In this document: piece after piece, positions 26,001 to 31,840 of the stretch | Numbering within the stretch: the first letter of the stretch is position 1 | Layout of the letters: every line of letters begins with the position of its first letter | Assembly: GCA_945831805.1 (NCBI GenBank) | Contig: CAMADY010000023.1 | Location: 1-32,356 of the forward strand | DNA: 32,356 nt | Reading direction: 5' to 3' | Origin: an uncultured Prevotellaceae bacterium | Lineage (GTDB): Bacteria > Bacteroidota > Bacteroidia > Bacteroidales > Bacteroidaceae | The notes under the pieces: model-generated | Database searches by the model: none | Told to the model about the DNA's origin: nothing | Seen by the model: the letters and a program-made list of their open reading frames with translations, nothing else | Program-made: the position numbers and the translations under genes

Positions 26001-27837
26001 TATAGCCCTCCACGAAGTCGAAGTAGCCATTGCTGTGAGGCTTGTTGTTGTTGTCGAGGCGGTCGGCACCGAGGAGCTTTATCAGCGGTGTATTCTTCGT
26101 GCTGGCCTCCGGTATGTAGTTGACATAGACGCCGATACTGTCGCTCTGGTACTTGATGTCGAACTTGAACTTCTCCTTCTGCACCTGCGACGCGAGGTAA
26201 TAGACGTTGCGCATCATGAGGTTCCAGTTCGGCTGCTCTGGGTTGCACGACGTATTCTTCAGCGACTTCACGTAGATGGCCTGGTTGACGTCGGTGAAGT
26301 CGCTCGAGAACTCACCCACCTGATAGGTCACGCCGCCGTAGGTGTATTCGTATGCGATGGCGAGAACCTGGTCTGACTGCAGGTTTGTCTTGAGCGAGAT
26401 GTAGCCGAGGGCACTGTTGAGGCTGTACTCCGAGGTGGAGAGCAGGCGCGCCTTCTCTATCTTCTCGTACTCCTTGCCGCTCTCAAGGCCCATGCCGTTG
26501 AGGATGCTGCTCGTCTGGTTGACGTCGCGTGCGGCATCGTTGCCGGCAAGCTGGCTATAGAGTGAGCTGGCGTTGTTCGACGGTACGGTAGTGCCGGGGT
26601 TCGCTCCGTCGCCGAGTTGCGACAGGGCTATGATGTTACGTGTGTTGGACGTCTGGCCGTTCTTGTTCGTTACCCACACCTCCACGCGGTTTATCGTAAC
26701 GCCGCTGGTGAGGTTCGGCAGCTGTTGCATCCAGCCGTCGTAGTGCGAACGGAAGTATGTGGCGAGGTAGAAGTGGCGGTTCTCCTCGTAGTTTGCCACG
26801 TTGAGCTCGAACGGTGTCAGCTGTACGCCGCCCTTCGACTGCACACTTGTCGTGGAGGACTTCTTCTGCGAGAGCACCGTCTGCAGCTTCAGCTTGCCGA
26901 ACTGGAGGTCGGTTCTGATACCGAAGAGCGACGAAGCGCCTGTTACGAGCGACGAGTTGCTTGGGAAACTGACGTTACCCGCCTCGACGAGTTTCACGAT
27001 CTCGTCCTCCTTACCGTCGTACTTCAGCTTCATGTTCTGCGCATCGTAGTCGAAGGTAGCGTCGGTGTTGTAGTTGAGGTTGAGGTTCATCTTGTCGCCT
27101 ATCTTGCCCGTCACGTTGATGTTGATCTTCTGGTCGAAGTCAACGGTTGTCGTAGTGCGGTTCCTGACAGGCAGGGAAGGGTTATCGACGTTCTTTATCG
27201 TTGCGCCGAGCTTCAGTTCCGCCGTTCCCTGAGTCTTCACTCTGATGCCGCCAGGACCGAAGATCTTCTCCGCAGGACCAAGGCTGAAGTGCATATCTGT
27301 CCAGTCGAACTTCTCCTTTCCCTTTGCCTCGAAGACCTCGGAGTTCTTCGAACGGAAATAGTCGCGGAAGAGATGCTTCTCGCTCCACTTCTGATACTCC
27401 GTGAGGTCCATCATGATTGGTGCTGCAAGCCATGTGTTGCTCATGCGCGTACCGATGACGTAGCGGTCGAGGGTGTCGTTGTACTCCACCTCCTGCTTCA
27501 GGTTCTCGGGGCGCTTGAGGTCGGTGACGCCCTGCTTGAGGTCGTCATACGTCACGGGCATCGTCTTCTGAATCTTCCATCGCGGATGCAGAAGGCTGTC
27601 GGGAATGGTGTCCTGCTGCAGCTTAAGGCGCGCCTGCCTCTCCCTGTATCGGTCGAGCGACGTCTTCTTTGCAGCGGCACGCTTGGCCTTGGCGGCGTCC
27701 TCCTTCGTTGTTTCCTGATTGCCCTTCTGCTCATTCTTCGTATCGTCTTTCTGCGCGGCAATAGCCATATCGACCATCGCCGAACTGACAACGACCGAAA
27801 GCAAAAGGGATAATATGATTGCGTATTTCTTCATCAA
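20095..27837 (-). CDS. sprA: SprA/SovA, outer-membrane translocon of the type IX secretion system
   Basis: A giant outer-membrane beta-barrel through which type IX (T9SS) cargo crosses the outer membrane in Bacteroidetes. It is called SprA in Flavobacterium gliding and Sov in Porphyromonas. The 2580 residues fit the family (about 2400-2500). The signal peptide covers about 1-27 (MMKKYAIILSLLLSVVVSSA...). A basic linker follows, then the SprA N-terminal region (YLQGT-like GTAELKLGATIKNVDNPSLPVRNR, INVTGKIGDKMNLNLNYNTDATFDYD), long barrel repeats, and a terminal beta strand ending in FGFSMKFSLTR. A highly charged Lys/Asp/Glu insert lies at about residues 1940-2010 (KKDAKKKDDKKADDEK...), which looks like a disordered loop. 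It follows ruvA, a neighbour often seen for sprA, and precedes nadB by 21 nt. Other T9SS genes are not in the window, and the secreted proteins here lack an obvious T9SS C-terminal domain. Confidence 0.95.
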   Translation of the reverse strand: MMKKYAIILSLLLSVVVSSAMVDMAIAAQKDDTKNEQKGNQETTKEDAAKAKRAAAKKTSLDRYRERQARLKLQQDTIPDSLLHPRWKIQKTMPVTYDDLKQGVTDLKRPENLKQEVEYNDTLDRYVIGTRMSNTWLAAPIMMDLTEYQKWSEKHLFRDYFRSKNSEVFEAKGKEKFDWTDMHFSLGPAEKIFGPGGIRVKTQGTAELKLGATIKNVDNPSLPVRNRTTTTVDFDQKININVTGKIGDKMNLNLNYNTDATFDYDAQNMKLKYDGKEDEIVKLVEAGNVSFPSNSSLVTGASSLFGIRTDLQFGKLKLQTVLSQKKSSTTSVQSKGGVQLTPFELNVANYEENRHFYLATYFRSHYDGWMQQLPNLTSGVTINRVEVWVTNKNGQTSNTRNIIALSQLGDGANPGTTVPSNNASSLYSQLAGNDAARDVNQTSSILNGMGLESGKEYEKIEKARLLSTSEYSLNSALGYISLKTNLQSDQVLAIAYEYTYGGVTYQVGEFSSDFTDVNQAIYVKSLKNTSCNPEQPNWNLMMRNVYYLASQVQKEKFKFDIKYQSDSIGVYVNYIPEASTKNTPLIKLLGADRLDNNNKPHSNGYFDFVEGYTVSNGRVFIPKAEPFGQALYDALIAKGVDAQTASKYSFPELYTQTKTSAKQNAEKNRFQLVGQFKGSADNVISLGAYNVPQGSVVVTAGGVTLTEGSDYSVDYSAGEVTILNQSIIDAGTSVNVSCENQENYSMERKTMFGINWEYDFTKDFQLSGTIQHLSEQTLTSKVAMGAEPVNNTLIGLNMNWKKESQWLTNMLDKIPFLHLTQPSQIQFNGEFAKLFTSMAGGVQDNASYIDDFESATNGIDVLTPTSWTLSSVPREDGKTYDKTDLSSGYERARLAWYTVDPIFTRRSSTLTPSHLKDDPDQLSNHYVREVYVNELYPNRDQNTYSGATSTLSPLNLAFYPSERGPYNFNPSLDSNGRLPNPQGNWGGMMRKLDTNDFEEANIEYIEFWMLDPFIYSRKDGSTAKHTGQLYFNLGEISEDILLDGKKFYESGMPVNNTDTTATTQWGKIPVENTISYAFATTPGSRQKQDVGFNGLTDEEELKWEGYKNFLDVVLGQSHDGTGTVQNDSAKQAIMRDPANDNYRYFRGNDLDQRKASITERYKFINNPQGNSPDSDNRTEGYDTSYKTGPDVEDINQDYTLNEIDNESYYEYKMEIDDNQLQVGRNYIVDKREATVSLRNGQSETVTWYQVRIPIRQVNNSNQFSENMGRRIGKISDFSSIRFMRMYMKGFEEPTLLRFGSLDLVRGDWRIYDQHIKGASYGKPKFTPSSVNIEENNNKTPVNYVLPPGITRVVDPSQPQLTENNEQAMRLDLSDMEHNDAIAVYKNTNYDMRYYKHLQMFVHANALEMNTTNLQNHQLALFMRLGTDYNNNYYEYEIPLKLTPPGKYNTYSYEDCRAVWPLENMLDLELSALTALKKERNKAKGAGQASLNVVYSKPDPNNQNNTISIVGNPSLGEVRTIMIGVKNKSAEMKSGEVWVNELRLMEPESTGGWAAAGNLNVQLSDLGSVAATGKYVSDGFGGIEDKVMQRTTDKFSSYSVTTSLELGKFFPDKAKVTIPFYYSYTKERTSPKYNPLDTDMLLDDALESAADKHEKDSIKSIAITNTVNKNLSFSGVRVGIATKRHPMPYDPANFSLSYSHQHRHTDGKTTVYENEDQWRGALNYSWTPVYKSLEPFKKLKSKSKYLDIVKKFTLNWLPQNISANTEMTRSYYEMQERDLDDLQTSASIPVTFNSQFLWNRDFSLRWDLTKNLHFNFQSATRAEIEEPYTPVNKDLYPEQYSHWKDSVWQSIKHMGTPLDYNQTVTASYKLPLNLIPIFDWVTADASYNATYHWARGTKQEDGRSLGNTINSNRTVNINSTFNMEKLYNQIPFLKKVNEKFNKTPQKKPANQKKDAKKKDDKKADDEKQSADEKNKDLAQEDGKDGKSADGDKKADGKKSKEPEDISKNKKSFIREVTIKADTSTIINHGKKSKRLIVSAKDEKGKVLKIKYKKVDENKIQVFNPTDSAIKMRVAVLALEPLENQTWYKVAQAATRVAMLVRNVSVTYRNQYSMALPGFMPTVGDFFGQRKDNVLSPGLDFAFGLIDDGYIEKARRNNWLLNSDSVATPATTSNSQDLQVRMTLEPFRNFKIDLNMSHTQQKSKSIQYMYKGNPTTQTGSLTMTTISIKSAFEGIGDADNGYHSASFEKFCNSLEGYRMRVEKQYANALYPDGTSMAGQRFDPNLTPVNKYSADVLVPAFLNAYTGYSDIGILPAIKRMLPNWSVKFSGLSQIPWVKEHFKSVNINHAYKSIFAVGSYSSYSTFMSVMGERIGFINDTKTGNPTPNSMFNVSTVSINEAFSPLLGLDFTLPNNLTFKGEYRTTRVLSLSTTSVQINETLSKDWVFGMGYKINDFRFIKSRALKARQKNRKAMGDDDDNKQQNSSSSRTNSKQKDFAHDLNLRLDFSYRRQAAITRDIASVKSTATSGNNAFKLAFTADYTLSRLLTMSFYYDRQANSPLLSAGSYPTVTQDFGFSMKFSLTR

Positions 27838-27851
27838 ATTCTATGTTCGCA

Positions 27852-27995
27852 AGTTTCCACTTGCTCACTTTTAGGTAGTTAATGGTAGTTAAAGGAAGTT
27901 ATCGCTTTGCTCAGGGAGTTAATGGACTAATGTACTGAAGTCCACCAGCGACAAAACTAATGTCCTTTAACTTCATTATAACTTCCGCTAACTCC
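27852..27995. repeat. AGTTAA-rich repeats between ruvA and sprA
   Basis: Three 10-nt steps of the type GGTAGTTAAT/GGTAGTTAAA/GGAAGTTATC lie at 27874-27903. The opposite orientation of the same motif lies at 27964-27995 (CCTTTAACTTC, TAACTTCCGC). GAGTTAATGGAC (27916-27927) can pair with GTCCTTTAACTT (27962-27973) at 10 of 12 positions. A small hairpin GCAAGT-TTCC-ACTTGC is at about 27849-27864. This gap forms the sprA leader. No clear promoter was seen, so it may be a processing or regulatory site inside a ruvA-sprA transcript. Confidence 0.55.
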
Positions 27996-28033
27996 TTTTC
28001 ACTCCCATTCAACAGGAGCTTGCGAAAGTTGAA

Positions 28034-28654
28034 TTACTTTATTAACTTCAGTGCTTGCTTTATGACTTGCTCTACAGGCATCTGCGGATTGCCCTGCAGT
28101 ATGTCCGTAACGACCTTCGCACTTGGCGCCGGAGAGAAGCCGAGCATGGTGAGAGCGCCCACAGCCTCGTCGCGGACCTCCTGATTTACCTGAGGCGCAG
28201 CAGCCCCTGTCATGCCGCTCGCCATATCCTGTATGATGCCGCTGGCAGACATCTTGTCCCTCAGGTCAACGATGATGCGCTGCGCCGTCTTGAGACCGAT
28301 GCCCTTGACGCCCTTCAGTGCCTTCTCGTTGCCGGTGGATATGATGTTGACGAGCTCCGAAGCACTCGTGGCGCTCAGTATCATCCTGGCGGTGTTGCTA
28401 CCCACTCCGCTGACGGTTATCAGCATACGGTAGATTTCGCGCTCCTGCTTGTTGAAGAAGCCGTAGAGGGTGTAGGAGTCATCCCTGCCGCCCGTCATTA
28501 TTGCCTCATGCACATACAGCTTCACCTCCTTCTTGTCCTGGATGGCGGTGTACGTGTTCAGTGAGATGTTAAGCAGGTAGCCGACGCCGTGCGCCTCGAC
28601 CGTTGCAGTGGCAGGAGTAACCTCCGTCAGTTCGCCTTTGATGTATTCTATCAT
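28034..28654 (-). CDS. ruvA: Holliday junction branch migration protein RuvA
   Basis: RuvA tetramers bind four-way DNA junctions and load the RuvB motor during recombinational repair. Length 206, close to the usual ~200. Domain I (about 1-63) is the OB fold beginning [26 protein letters not shown]. Domain II has the two helix-hairpin-helix motifs [16 protein letters not shown] (about 78-93) and [22 protein letters not shown] (about 113-134). The flexible linker is rich in Gly, Met and Ala (about 140-155). Domain III ([21 protein letters not shown] to the end) contacts RuvB. It is the first gene of the leftward run ruvA-sprA-nadB-dacB-aroB. I could not find a matching -7/-33 pair upstream. Confidence 0.97.
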   Translation of the reverse strand: MIEYIKGELTEVTPATATVEAHGVGYLLNISLNTYTAIQDKKEVKLYVHEAIMTGGRDDSYTLYGFFNKQEREIYRMLITVSGVGSNTARMILSATSASELVNIISTGNEKALKGVKGIGLKTAQRIIVDLRDKMSASGIIQDMASGMTGAAAPQVNQEVRDEAVGALTMLGFSPAPSAKVVTDILQGNPQMPVEQVIKQALKLIK

Positions 28655-29180
28655 TTGTTCTCTTCGTTTTTCGACTTGTACGGTTAAAAATTTTTGATTA
28701 AATTTATGGGTAATTTACGGGCATTTACGTTCTTTACCGTAGGCATTATTTTTTCTTTTTAACGCGAATTACCGTGAATTGTCCGCGAATTTATTCGTAA
28801 ATTTCTTCATTATAGACTTTTCAACCATACAGTTTGTTATTTGTTTTTGTTATCTCTTTTTTTACTCTTACGCCAACGCACTTTATTGCGCATACATACG
28901 TGATAATATAACGCACACGTGAACATATTATTGTATATCGCCAAATGTTTTTGCTGTCAACCATTGTTAATGCAAATAACATTTTGTTACTTTTCTTTTG
29001 ATTTTAGTGACACTTTGATTTTCTGAACCGCCAAAATACTCGCGTAAAAACAATGAACCGTAAACTCGCTCGCGTACACGTAAATCTACGCAATTTTTCA
29101 GTTGCTTAATAATCAGCAACTTACAAAATCTCACCTTCAGAACCTCCGTTTTTAACCCTCAAAAACACCCTTTTTACCCC
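28655..29180. other. AT-rich noncoding stretch upstream of ruvA
   Basis: No credible coding frame. It has several CGTAAA/TTTACG and GCGAATT words in both orientations, and a small inverted repeat ATAATAT (28903-28909) with ATATTAT (28925-28931). It leads into the 22-nt repeat array. Nothing here identifies an RNA gene. Confidence 0.5.
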
Positions 29181-29267
29181 TGTAAAAGCTATCTAATCAC
29201 GTTGTAATTGCATAGCTTTTACCCTCTAATTGCATAGCTTTCATCTCCTGATTGCATAGCTTTTACA
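29181..29267. repeat. Array of 22-nt repeats, copy 2
   Basis: An inverted unit TGTAAAAGCTATCTAATCAC (29181-29200) is followed by three direct 22-nt units at 29202-29223, 29224-29245 and 29246-29267 with the core TAATTGCATAGCTTTTAC. The order (one inverted, then direct units at a 22-nt step) is the same as at 7064-7170. The flanking genes differ, so the element is dispersed rather than tied to one operon. Confidence 0.8.
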
Positions 29268-29410
29268 CTATGCTTCCTATTTTTCGCCCGTTTAACCCTT
29301 ATTTTTCCCTCTCGTAATCTCTAAAACATCAGCTCGCCACGATAGTTTCTAAAAATCAAAATGTCACAAATTTGACAAAAACAATTACAAAATGTCAAAA
29401 TTTACATGTT

Positions 29411-29430
29411 GGCACTTTGTCACTTTTTTC
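29411..29430. repeat. GGCACTTTGTCACTTTTTTC motif
   Basis: This 20-mer lies 15 nt before direct repeat copy A and recurs with one change (GACACTTTGTCAC...) at 32188-32207. TGACACTTTGTCA is a short dyad with a 3-nt centre. An everted relative, TGTCACAAATTTGACA, lies nearby at about 29369-29384. Possible binding sites; no function known to me. Confidence 0.45.
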
Positions 29431-29445
29431 CTCGTTCAGATAGAG

Positions 29446-29595
29446 TGTACGATCGAAATTAACCCCATGAAACTCTTTACCTGATGTAACTCTTTGCAAC
29501 TTCGATTCGGCTTATTTTATTTTTTTTTGTTTCCATGTAAGCAACATTTCTCCCTGAATCCTTTGCGGATTGATTTTTTATTTGTAACTTTGCAC
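29446..29595 (+). repeat. ~150-bp direct repeat, copy A
   Basis: Almost identical to 31672-31819. Both begin TGTACGATCGAAATTAACC and end in the promoter ...TTTGTAACTTTGCAC. Differences are two bases near TGATGTAAC/TGATACAAC and the length and one base of a T-run. Together the copies bracket the toxin-antitoxin pair and the ATPase gene. Copy A drives the antitoxin. Confidence 0.85.
29562..29592 (+). promoter_or_regulatory. Promoter of the toxin-antitoxin pair
   Basis: TTTG (29562-29565) and TAACTTTG (29585-29592) are 19 nt apart, a full Bacteroidetes consensus. A small dyad CTTTGC-ACTC-GCAAAG (29588-29603) overlaps the -7 box and the start of transcription and could be an operator. The leader to the antitoxin start is about 150 nt. 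Confidence 0.75.
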
Positions 29596-29661
29596 TCGCA
29601 AAGTGCTTCGCACCGTGCGCCAGCTTGCAGCTGACCCGCACTCTTTGCTGCGTGCGTTGCT

Positions 29662-29702
29662 CTCCCCCGCAAAACGGGGGAGTGGCGAAGCGGAGGGGGT
29701 GT
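29662..29702. repeat. REP-like GC-rich palindrome in the antitoxin leader
   Basis: CTCCCCCG (29662-29669) and CGGGGGAG (29675-29682) form an 8-bp stem with a 5-nt loop, followed by TGGCGAAGCGGAGGGGGTG. The sequence stands out as GC-rich in an AT-rich gap. It resembles the short GC-rich palindromes that are scattered in Bacteroidales genomes. No T-run follows. Confidence 0.6.
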
Positions 29703-29751
29703 AAAGACTATTGACCCAGAGTTTGCACTTGGAAATTAACGTACTAGAGAT

Positions 29752-30045
29752 ATGGCAACAAAGAAATACTGCATTCCAGAAGAAGAGTCGATGATGGCTT
29801 CAGAACCCGTAGTAGCATACGGAAATGCTGCTGCGGTGCCTGTACCATGCCAGATTACGGTGAACATAGCGGATATGAGTATGCTGAAGGATATAAAGCG
29901 TGCCATCAGCATGATACGTGGCGTCATCAGCATAGACAAAAGTCGCGCTATGAAGTCATATGAACGGGCGCGTGCTGACGTGAAAGCTGGGCGCGTGGTG
30001 GAGTGTCGAGACAAGGAAGACTTCTTCAATAAACTAGGTATCTGA
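29752..30045 (+). CDS. Probable antitoxin partner of YafQ-type toxin
   Basis: A 97-residue protein placed directly before a RelE-superfamily toxin; its stop overlaps the toxin start by one base (TGATG). I recognise no named antitoxin family. It does not look like the ribbon-helix-helix DinJ that pairs with YafQ in E. coli. The N-terminal ~35 residues are poorly structured (YCIPEEESMMASEPVV...). The centre (CQITVNIADMSMLKDIKRAISMIRGVISID) could hold a beta strand and helices, and the C-terminal part (KSYERARADVKAGRVVECRDKEDFFNKLGI) resembles the toxin-binding tail of Bacteroidetes antitoxins. Later in-frame Met14/15 or Met40 starts are possible. The upstream promoter lies in direct repeat copy A. 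Role assigned by context. Confidence 0.72.
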   Translation: MATKKYCIPEEESMMASEPVVAYGNAAAVPVPCQITVNIADMSMLKDIKRAISMIRGVISIDKSRAMKSYERARADVKAGRVVECRDKEDFFNKLGI

Positions 30046-30320
30046 TGGCATACAAAATTAACTTCACAAAGAATTTCAAAAAGGATGTAGAAAGATGCCG
30101 CAAGCGAGGCTACAACATGTCTCGTTTGAAGGCTGTACTCGATACTCTTATTGAGACGGGTACAATACCTCCTTCATGCCGTCCCCACAAACTCTCGGGC
30201 AATCACGAAGGGGAGTGGGAGTGCCATATTGCTCCCGACTGGCTCCTGATATGGGAGCAGAACGATACGGAGTTGACCCTCTTGATGCTCAGTACGGGTA
30301 CGCACAGCGATTTATTCTGA
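30045..30320 (+). CDS. YafQ-type mRNA interferase toxin
   Basis: A 91-residue RelE/ParE-superfamily toxin most like E. coli YafQ, a ribosome-dependent endoribonuclease. Residues corresponding to the YafQ active site are present: H48 in RPHKL, H61 in ECHIAPDW, D65, W66, H87 in GTHSDLF and the terminal F91. Their spacing matches YafQ (H50, H63, D67, W68, H87, F91). This predicts a catalytically intact toxin. The N-terminus MAYKINFTKNFKKDVERCRKRG is a typical basic helix. The ATG overlaps the antitoxin stop by one base, indicating translational coupling. The gene ends in a hairpin shared with the convergent ATPase gene. Confidence 0.9.
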   Translation: MAYKINFTKNFKKDVERCRKRGYNMSRLKAVLDTLIETGTIPPSCRPHKLSGNHEGEWECHIAPDWLLIWEQNDTELTLLMLSTGTHSDLF

Positions 30321-30335
30321 TTACCAACCAAAACT

Positions 30336-30377
30336 ATCGCAGCCACATTGACGGAAGAGTGTCAGTGTGACTGCGAT
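30336..30377. terminator. Bidirectional terminator-like hairpin
   Basis: ATCGCAGCCACATTGAC (30336-30352) and GTCAGTGTGACTGCGAT (30361-30377) form a 17-bp stem with one G-U pair and one C-A mismatch, loop 8 nt. It is centred between the convergent toxin and ATPase genes. The T-tracts on both sides are modest (TTTCATTTG one way, AGTTTTGGTT the other). Confidence 0.65.
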
Positions 30378-30395
30378 TTCATTTGCATCTGCTGC

Positions 30396-31529
30396 TTAAA
30401 TCATTTTTTTCATTCTAAGCCACTCCACGAAGAAAAGGTCGTAGGTGGAGTATGTGCCTTTGTCCTGCGTCACGAAGTCTTTGTCGAGTAGCCCCTTGAC
30501 AGCTGAGAGGACGGAACTGGATGATGGCAGACGGTATTTTCTTACAAACTGTCCTCCCGATATGCTTTCGGCACGCCCTTCTGCTGATATGGCAAGGAAG
30601 AGATTGCGCTGCTTCTCTGGCATCTGGCAGAGTATCGTCTCGTATGTGTCTGAGGCAAAATCGAGCAGGCGCTTTACGGCTGCGTCAATCATGTCCGCAG
30701 TACATGTCTCGCCTTCGTCGGTCATAGTAAAGAGTATGTTCATGACCTTCTGAAGGTACATCGTTGTGCTATTGAAACGTGAGTACAATACTTCTACAAC
30801 ATCATCTGCAAGAGCTTTATTGGCTTCCTGGAATTTGCTGTGACAGAACATTTTGTACTTCTCTAAGGGGATAGGCTGCAGGTTGATTATTGTCACGGAT
30901 TGATAGAATGGACGGCTGGGAGTGACGAACATGCCGCTCATGATATGGCGATGTGATCCGGAGAAGATGAAATTGGCGTTGCTGCATCGCTGGATATGTG
31001 TGCGCAATAGTGCCTCAACCTTCTCACCGTCGGGGTATTTTAGTATCTGCTGAAACTCATCGATGGCAACGATACATGGGCGGTTTGCATTCTGCAGATA
31101 CTCAAAAATCTCGCCAAGTGTCGTGATGGGGTTTGTTATCTGTCCGAGACCGAGTCCCCATACTGGATTTCCCATCATGTCAAAACTTATCTCCGATCGC
31201 ACAGACGATATGACATTCAGGAATCCTTCCCATACGTTGCGCCCCTTGGTACGCAGTGTCTCCAAAACGGCTTTGCCCAACACATCTATAAAATCGTTCA
31301 GGGAATTCGTGGAATAGATGTCAACCTCGAAGGTGTAACAATGGTCTTTTAGTTCCGGCTGATTAAGACAATGGCGTATCAAGTCGGTCTTACCCATACG
31401 ACGTGGAGAGATAAGAGCCAGATTGTTCTGGCTTGAAAGCAAATCTACAATGATTTCTGTTTCTGAAACACGATCACAGAAATACTCAGCACCAGCATAT
31501 CCATTGGTTGTAAAAGGGTTTCTTTCCAT
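30396..31529 (-). CDS. AAA/STAND-like P-loop ATPase with C-terminal winged helix
   Basis: A 377-residue ATPase of the archaeal-type/MNS group that is frequent in Bacteroides and Prevotella accessory regions and has no established function. It opens NPFTTNGYAGAEYFCDR, then Walker A SPRRMGKT (41-48), Walker B CIVAIDEF (152-159, D157/E158) and the sensor-like NFIFSGSHRHIMSGMF (about 186-201). The C-terminal part (about 310-377: NLFLAISAEGRA...SVLSAVKGLLDKDFVTQDKGTYSTYDLFFVEWL) is a winged-helix-like DNA or protein contact domain. By eye its codons are more AT-rich than those of the core genes. It has its own promoter (31597-31628) and is convergent with the toxin. Roles in mobile-element maintenance or defence are only speculative. 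Confidence 0.85.
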   Translation of the reverse strand: MERNPFTTNGYAGAEYFCDRVSETEIIVDLLSSQNNLALISPRRMGKTDLIRHCLNQPELKDHCYTFEVDIYSTNSLNDFIDVLGKAVLETLRTKGRNVWEGFLNVISSVRSEISFDMMGNPVWGLGLGQITNPITTLGEIFEYLQNANRPCIVAIDEFQQILKYPDGEKVEALLRTHIQRCSNANFIFSGSHRHIMSGMFVTPSRPFYQSVTIINLQPIPLEKYKMFCHSKFQEANKALADDVVEVLYSRFNSTTMYLQKVMNILFTMTDEGETCTADMIDAAVKRLLDFASDTYETILCQMPEKQRNLFLAISAEGRAESISGGQFVRKYRLPSSSSVLSAVKGLLDKDFVTQDKGTYSTYDLFFVEWLRMKKMI

Positions 31530-31596
31530 TGTCTATCAATTGTTAATCAATAACTTAGTGTTATCATTATTTTATGATGATTGTAAAATGATGATG

Positions 31597-31628
31597 CAAA
31601 GGTACGCATTTTTTTTCAATAAAACAAA
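31597..31628 (-). promoter_or_regulatory. Promoter of the ATPase gene
   Basis: On the reverse strand TACCTTTG (31597-31604) and TTTG (31625-31628) are 20 nt apart, matching the Bacteroidetes consensus. The leader is about 60 nt and AT-rich. Confidence 0.75.
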
Positions 31629-31671
31629 AAAAACCGAAAAACTTTTGGTCTTTCGGAGATACATTACAGAT

Positions 31672-31819
31672 TGTACGATCGAAATTAACCCCATGAAACT
31701 CTTTACCTGATACAACTCTTTGCAACTTCGATTCGGCTTATTTTATATTTTTGTTTCCATGTAAGCAACATTTCTCCCTGAATCCTTTGCGGATTGATTT
31801 TTTATTTGTAACTTTGCAC
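31672..31819 (+). repeat. ~150-bp direct repeat, copy B
   Basis: Second copy of 29446-29595, same orientation, about 97% alike by eye. It begins shortly upstream of the ATPase promoter on the far side of the module. Its included promoter reads right, away from the ATPase, into a stretch with no visible gene. Confidence 0.85.
31786..31816 (+). promoter_or_regulatory. Rightward promoter inside repeat copy B
   Basis: TTTG (31786-31789) and TAACTTTG (31809-31816) with 19 nt between, identical in design to the antitoxin promoter. No open frame of useful length follows before the window ends, so it may make an untranslated RNA or serve a gene beyond the edge. Confidence 0.65.
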
Positions 31820-31840
31820 CGTGCAAACTTTACTTTGCAC
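31813..31840. repeat. Triple TTTGCAC/GTGCAAA half-sites at the copy B promoter
   Basis: TTTGCAC (31813-31819), GTGCAAA (31821-31827) and TTTGCAC (31834-31840) make two overlapping dyads with 1-nt and 6-nt centres. The first half overlaps the -7 box, as an operator would. Copy A has a related but different dyad at the same place. Confidence 0.5.

Noticed and set aside
26617..27813. 398-codon open frame on the strand opposite sprA
   Set aside because: Antisense shadow caused by codon bias of sprA. The product is rich in Val, Leu, Arg and His, lacks any family motif, and sprA is certain here.
29467..29484. Leader peptide MKLFT inside direct repeat copy A
   Set aside because: The ATG-to-stop string is only five codons long, lies upstream of the repeat's own promoter and has no ribosome-binding feature. 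Its presence in both repeat copies is explained by the repeat itself.
31423..31710. 95-codon rightward frame over the ATPase start and repeat copy B
   Set aside because: It runs antisense through the ATPase 5' end and across an AT-rich promoter region. Low-complexity product with no family resemblance.
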